Assembly (NCBI RefSeq): GCF_006384975.1
Contig: NZ_CP021645.1
Location: 2,694,001-2,758,000, forward strand
DNA length: 64,000 nucleotides
Direction: 5' to 3'
Origin: Pseudomonas oryzihabitans
GTDB lineage: Bacteria; Pseudomonadota; Gammaproteobacteria; Pseudomonadales; Pseudomonadaceae
Below the pieces are notes generated by a model, which saw only the letters and a program-made list of their open reading frames with translations, was not told where the DNA came from and did no database searches. Positions within the stretch are counted from its first letter, which is position 1. Every line of letters begins with the position of its first letter. The translations under genes and the position numbers were made by a program. This document shows positions 63,427 to 64,000 of the stretch, piece by piece.

Positions 63427-64000
63427 TCATCCGTCCAACGTGCGTTCGATCAGTCCGGCCAGGTCGCCATCGTGTTGAAACCCCAGAGCCTGTGCCTCGG
63501 GCGTAGCGAGTGAGGGATAACGGGCGAACGCCCGTTCCAGTGCGGGATCGGGACGGTAGCTGACCAGTTGGCGACGGTCTTCGCCGAAGCGCGCGCACAG
63601 CCCCTCAACAACCGCCCCGAGACTCAGGTGCAGCACCGGCAGCGTTATCGCCCGACGTTTGGCCAGGGCCGCGCTGGGTATCCGTGCGGCGTGCAGCAGG
63701 TTGTCGACGCAGCGCGCCGCCGACATCCACCAGGCGGTGCCTTCCGCCGCGACCGGACAGACGAAGGCTTGGCCATCGCGCAGCCGCCAGAAAAGGTCGC
63801 TCATGAAAGCCGACAGTAGGCCGGACGGCTGCGGCGGTCGCGCCACGATGCCGGGCAGGCGCAGGGCGATGCCGTCCAGGCCGCCGCGCCGGGAGAAGTC
63901 ATCGAGCAGCAACTCGCCGATCAGCTTCTGGGTGCCGTAGCTCAGTTGCGGTCGCAACGGTGCCCCCTCGTCCATGGGCGCCATCGGCAGGCGACCGTAG
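63427..64000 (-). CDS. NAD-dependent epimerase/dehydratase, DenD-like (5' end cut by the window edge)
   Basis: The 190 or so C-terminal residues of an extended SDR. SYGTQKLIGELLLDDFSRRG holds the catalytic Tyr and Lys. GLDGIALRLPGIVARPPQP and the C-terminal region resemble D-erythronate dehydrogenase (DenD). The frame continues beyond the right edge (YGRLPMAPMDEG at the edge). It is the most upstream visible gene of the operon with the MFS, SDR and porin genes, and points to a four- or five-carbon sugar acid as substrate. The DenD assignment is tentative. Confidence 0.8.
   Translation of the reverse strand, partial: YGRLPMAPMDEGAPLRPQLSYGTQKLIGELLLDDFSRRGGLDGIALRLPGIVARPPQPSGLLSAFMSDLFWRLRDGQAFVCPVAAEGTAWWMSAARCVDNLLHAARIPSAALAKRRAITLPVLHLSLGAVVEGLCARFGEDRRQLVSYRPDPALERAFARYPSLATPEAQALGFQHDGDLAGLIERTLDG

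Overview
The window looks like a stretch of a high-GC gamma-proteobacterial chromosome, most likely a Pseudomonas, possibly of the oryzihabitans/psychrotolerans group. That is inferred from the gene families (DUF3509, DUF4398 lipoproteins, OprB porin, DNA polymerase II, CheB/CheR-kinase fusions), from Crc/Hfq-type A-rich leader motifs, and from dense intergenic repeats such as TAGGTTGGCGCTGAGCGCAG. No rRNA, tRNA, phage or CRISPR array was recognised.

Layout. 1-3035: truncated phzF-like gene, small acidic protein, TetR repressor divergent from an alpha/beta hydrolase with two operator-like palindromes between them. 3036-7630: an AT-rich accessory island with a membrane protein, a PD-(D/E)XK-type nuclease gene overlapping a HerA ATPase gene (a probable anti-phage pair), and a 79-bp inverted-repeat element. 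7631-13494: curlin-repeat protein, coiled-coil protein, SDR, GAF histidine kinase, DUF3509 protein, exported hydrolase with a perfect CRP/Vfr-type site upstream. 13570-16400: amber-interrupted hexapeptide-repeat gene and a GNAT gene whose shared 3' junction occurs twice, flanking a lipoprotein gene. 16476-22712: a catabolic module of an RpiR regulator, C45 Ntn hydrolase and polar amino acid ABC transporter, divergent from a class III aminotransferase and a CMD-family protein, with a palindromic operator candidate between. 22721-27450: MFS/LysR pair, decayed sugar porter, chemoreceptor. 27515-29447: tandem intergenic repeat array split by an IS110 element. 29497-42759: flavoprotein disulfide reductase, acyltransferase 3, nhaA-crcB, HPP-CBS protein, two lipoproteins, an MDR oxidoreductase, two stand-alone receiver proteins separated by a MITE-like element, and a large hybrid kinase. 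42764-44510: repeats split by an IS481 element. 44532-58880: PrpF-like isomerase, Tat dienelactone hydrolase, CheB-CheR-kinase fusion, DNA polymerase II, DnaQ-like exonuclease, ilvE, DedA and ChaA-like proteins. 59030-64000: an apparent sugar or sugar-acid operon (epimerase/dehydrogenase, MFS, SDR, OprB porin, frameshifted SDR).

The two strongest observations are these. The nuclease-HerA pair is AT-rich and foreign-looking. The IS110 element at 27696-28911 has a leading non-coding end in which all four guide segments of a bridge RNA can be matched by eye: 8 nt and 9 nt identical to the left target and left donor, and 5 nt each complementary to the right target and right donor. It sits exactly at a CT core within the repeat unit, whose uninterrupted copies survive nearby. 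Both IS elements landed inside intergenic repeats rather than genes.
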